Below, piece after piece: positions 5,859 to 6,079 of a stretch of DNA of 6,079 bases. Origin of the DNA: Euryarchaeota archaeon UBA36. Its GTDB lineage: Archaea; Thermoplasmatota; Poseidoniia; Poseidoniales; Thalassarchaeaceae. The number at the start of each line of letters is the position of its first letter. Positions within the stretch are counted from its first letter, which is position 1. The stretch spans positions 1 through 6,079 of the forward strand of contig DAJW01000096.1 in NCBI GenBank assembly GCA_002496485.1, in the 5' to 3' direction. The position numbers were made by a program, and so were the translations under genes. Under the pieces are notes generated by a model, which did no database searches, was not told where the DNA came from, and saw only the letters and a program-made list of their open reading frames with translations.

Positions 5859-6079
5859 TTAGGTTTCATTTCTTCTAATTACAACAACAATCAGGAATGC
5901 ATAGACGGCCATTAAAGAGCTGAATCCAGGTAATGAGCTAGAATCTTCTATTTTTTGAAATGTACATGAGCCATCTTCAACTTCTGCTGATTCATTGTAG
6001 TTTGTTGCATTAGTATCTGTACATCCACTTACTGGTGGTTCAGGCTCTGGATATATGCATGAACCATCATCTACTTCTG
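5859..6079 (-). CDS. C-terminus of a Cys-repeat surface protein with a PGF-CTERM-like sorting tail, 5'-partial
   Basis: The frame is open to the window edge and 72 C-terminal residues are visible, ending at TAA 5861-5859. They begin with the end of one repeat (EVDDGSC), a PEPEPP linker, then a full repeat: GCTDTNATNYNESAEVEDGS followed by CTF. Such Cys-bounded repeats with the pattern CTD-x2-A-x-NYN...DGSC are common in secreted proteins of marine microbes and probably bind calcium or form disulfides (inference). The end has SSSLPGFSS, a hydrophobic helix (about 14 residues) and RRNET. This is the Pro-Gly-Phe, helix, basic-residue order of PGF-CTERM signals, which archaeosortase A processes for lipid anchoring to the cell surface. 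The catalytic or binding domains lie outside the window, so the overall function is unknown. It belongs to a separate unit from the phosphate genes by content. Confidence 0.8.
   Translation of the reverse strand, partial: EVDDGSCIYPEPEPPVSGCTDTNATNYNESAEVEDGSCTFQKIEDSSSLPGFSSLMAVYAFLIVVVIRRNET

Overview
The window most likely comes from a low-GC marine planktonic archaeon of the Poseidoniales (Marine Group II) type or a close relative. The evidence is a phosphate regulator joining an AbrB-like DNA-binding domain to PhoU helices (an archaeal layout), archaeal TATA boxes about 25 nt upstream of ATGs that lack Shine-Dalgarno sequences, and a partial surface protein ending in a PGF-CTERM-like sorting tail after Cys-rich GCTD...DGSC repeats. 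The lineage is inferred; no rRNA or other phylogenetic marker is present.

Plus strand, left part: the window opens inside a gene for a GalU-type UTP--glucose-1-phosphate uridylyltransferase (N-terminus outside the window). It is followed after 42 nt by a complete sodium:solute symporter of the SSS/SLC5 family, which has its own TATA box placed for a leaderless transcript and an unusual tryptophan-rich C-terminal tail.

Minus strand, right part: a phosphate module runs right to left. The AbrB-PhoU regulator (347 aa) lies upstream of a 707-aa PiT-family phosphate transporter that carries a fused C-terminal DUF47/PhoU-like domain. The 105-nt gap between them holds a T-run terminator candidate, a TATA box, a 17-bp inverted repeat and a perfect 20-bp palindrome at the TATA box. 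One half-site of that palindrome recurs immediately downstream of the regulator's own TATA box. This suggests, but does not prove, that one DNA-binding protein, possibly the AbrB-PhoU protein itself, controls both promoters. The transporter converges with the symporter across a 36-nt spacer.

Far right, minus strand: the last 72 residues of a secreted, membrane-anchored surface protein, separated from the regulator by a 157-nt, very AT-rich spacer.

The most notable biology is the compact phosphate unit with two different PhoU-like parts, one DNA-linked and one transporter-linked. The gene families themselves are known. No mobile elements, CRISPR arrays or RNA genes were seen, and no stretch over 300 bases lacks a gene.
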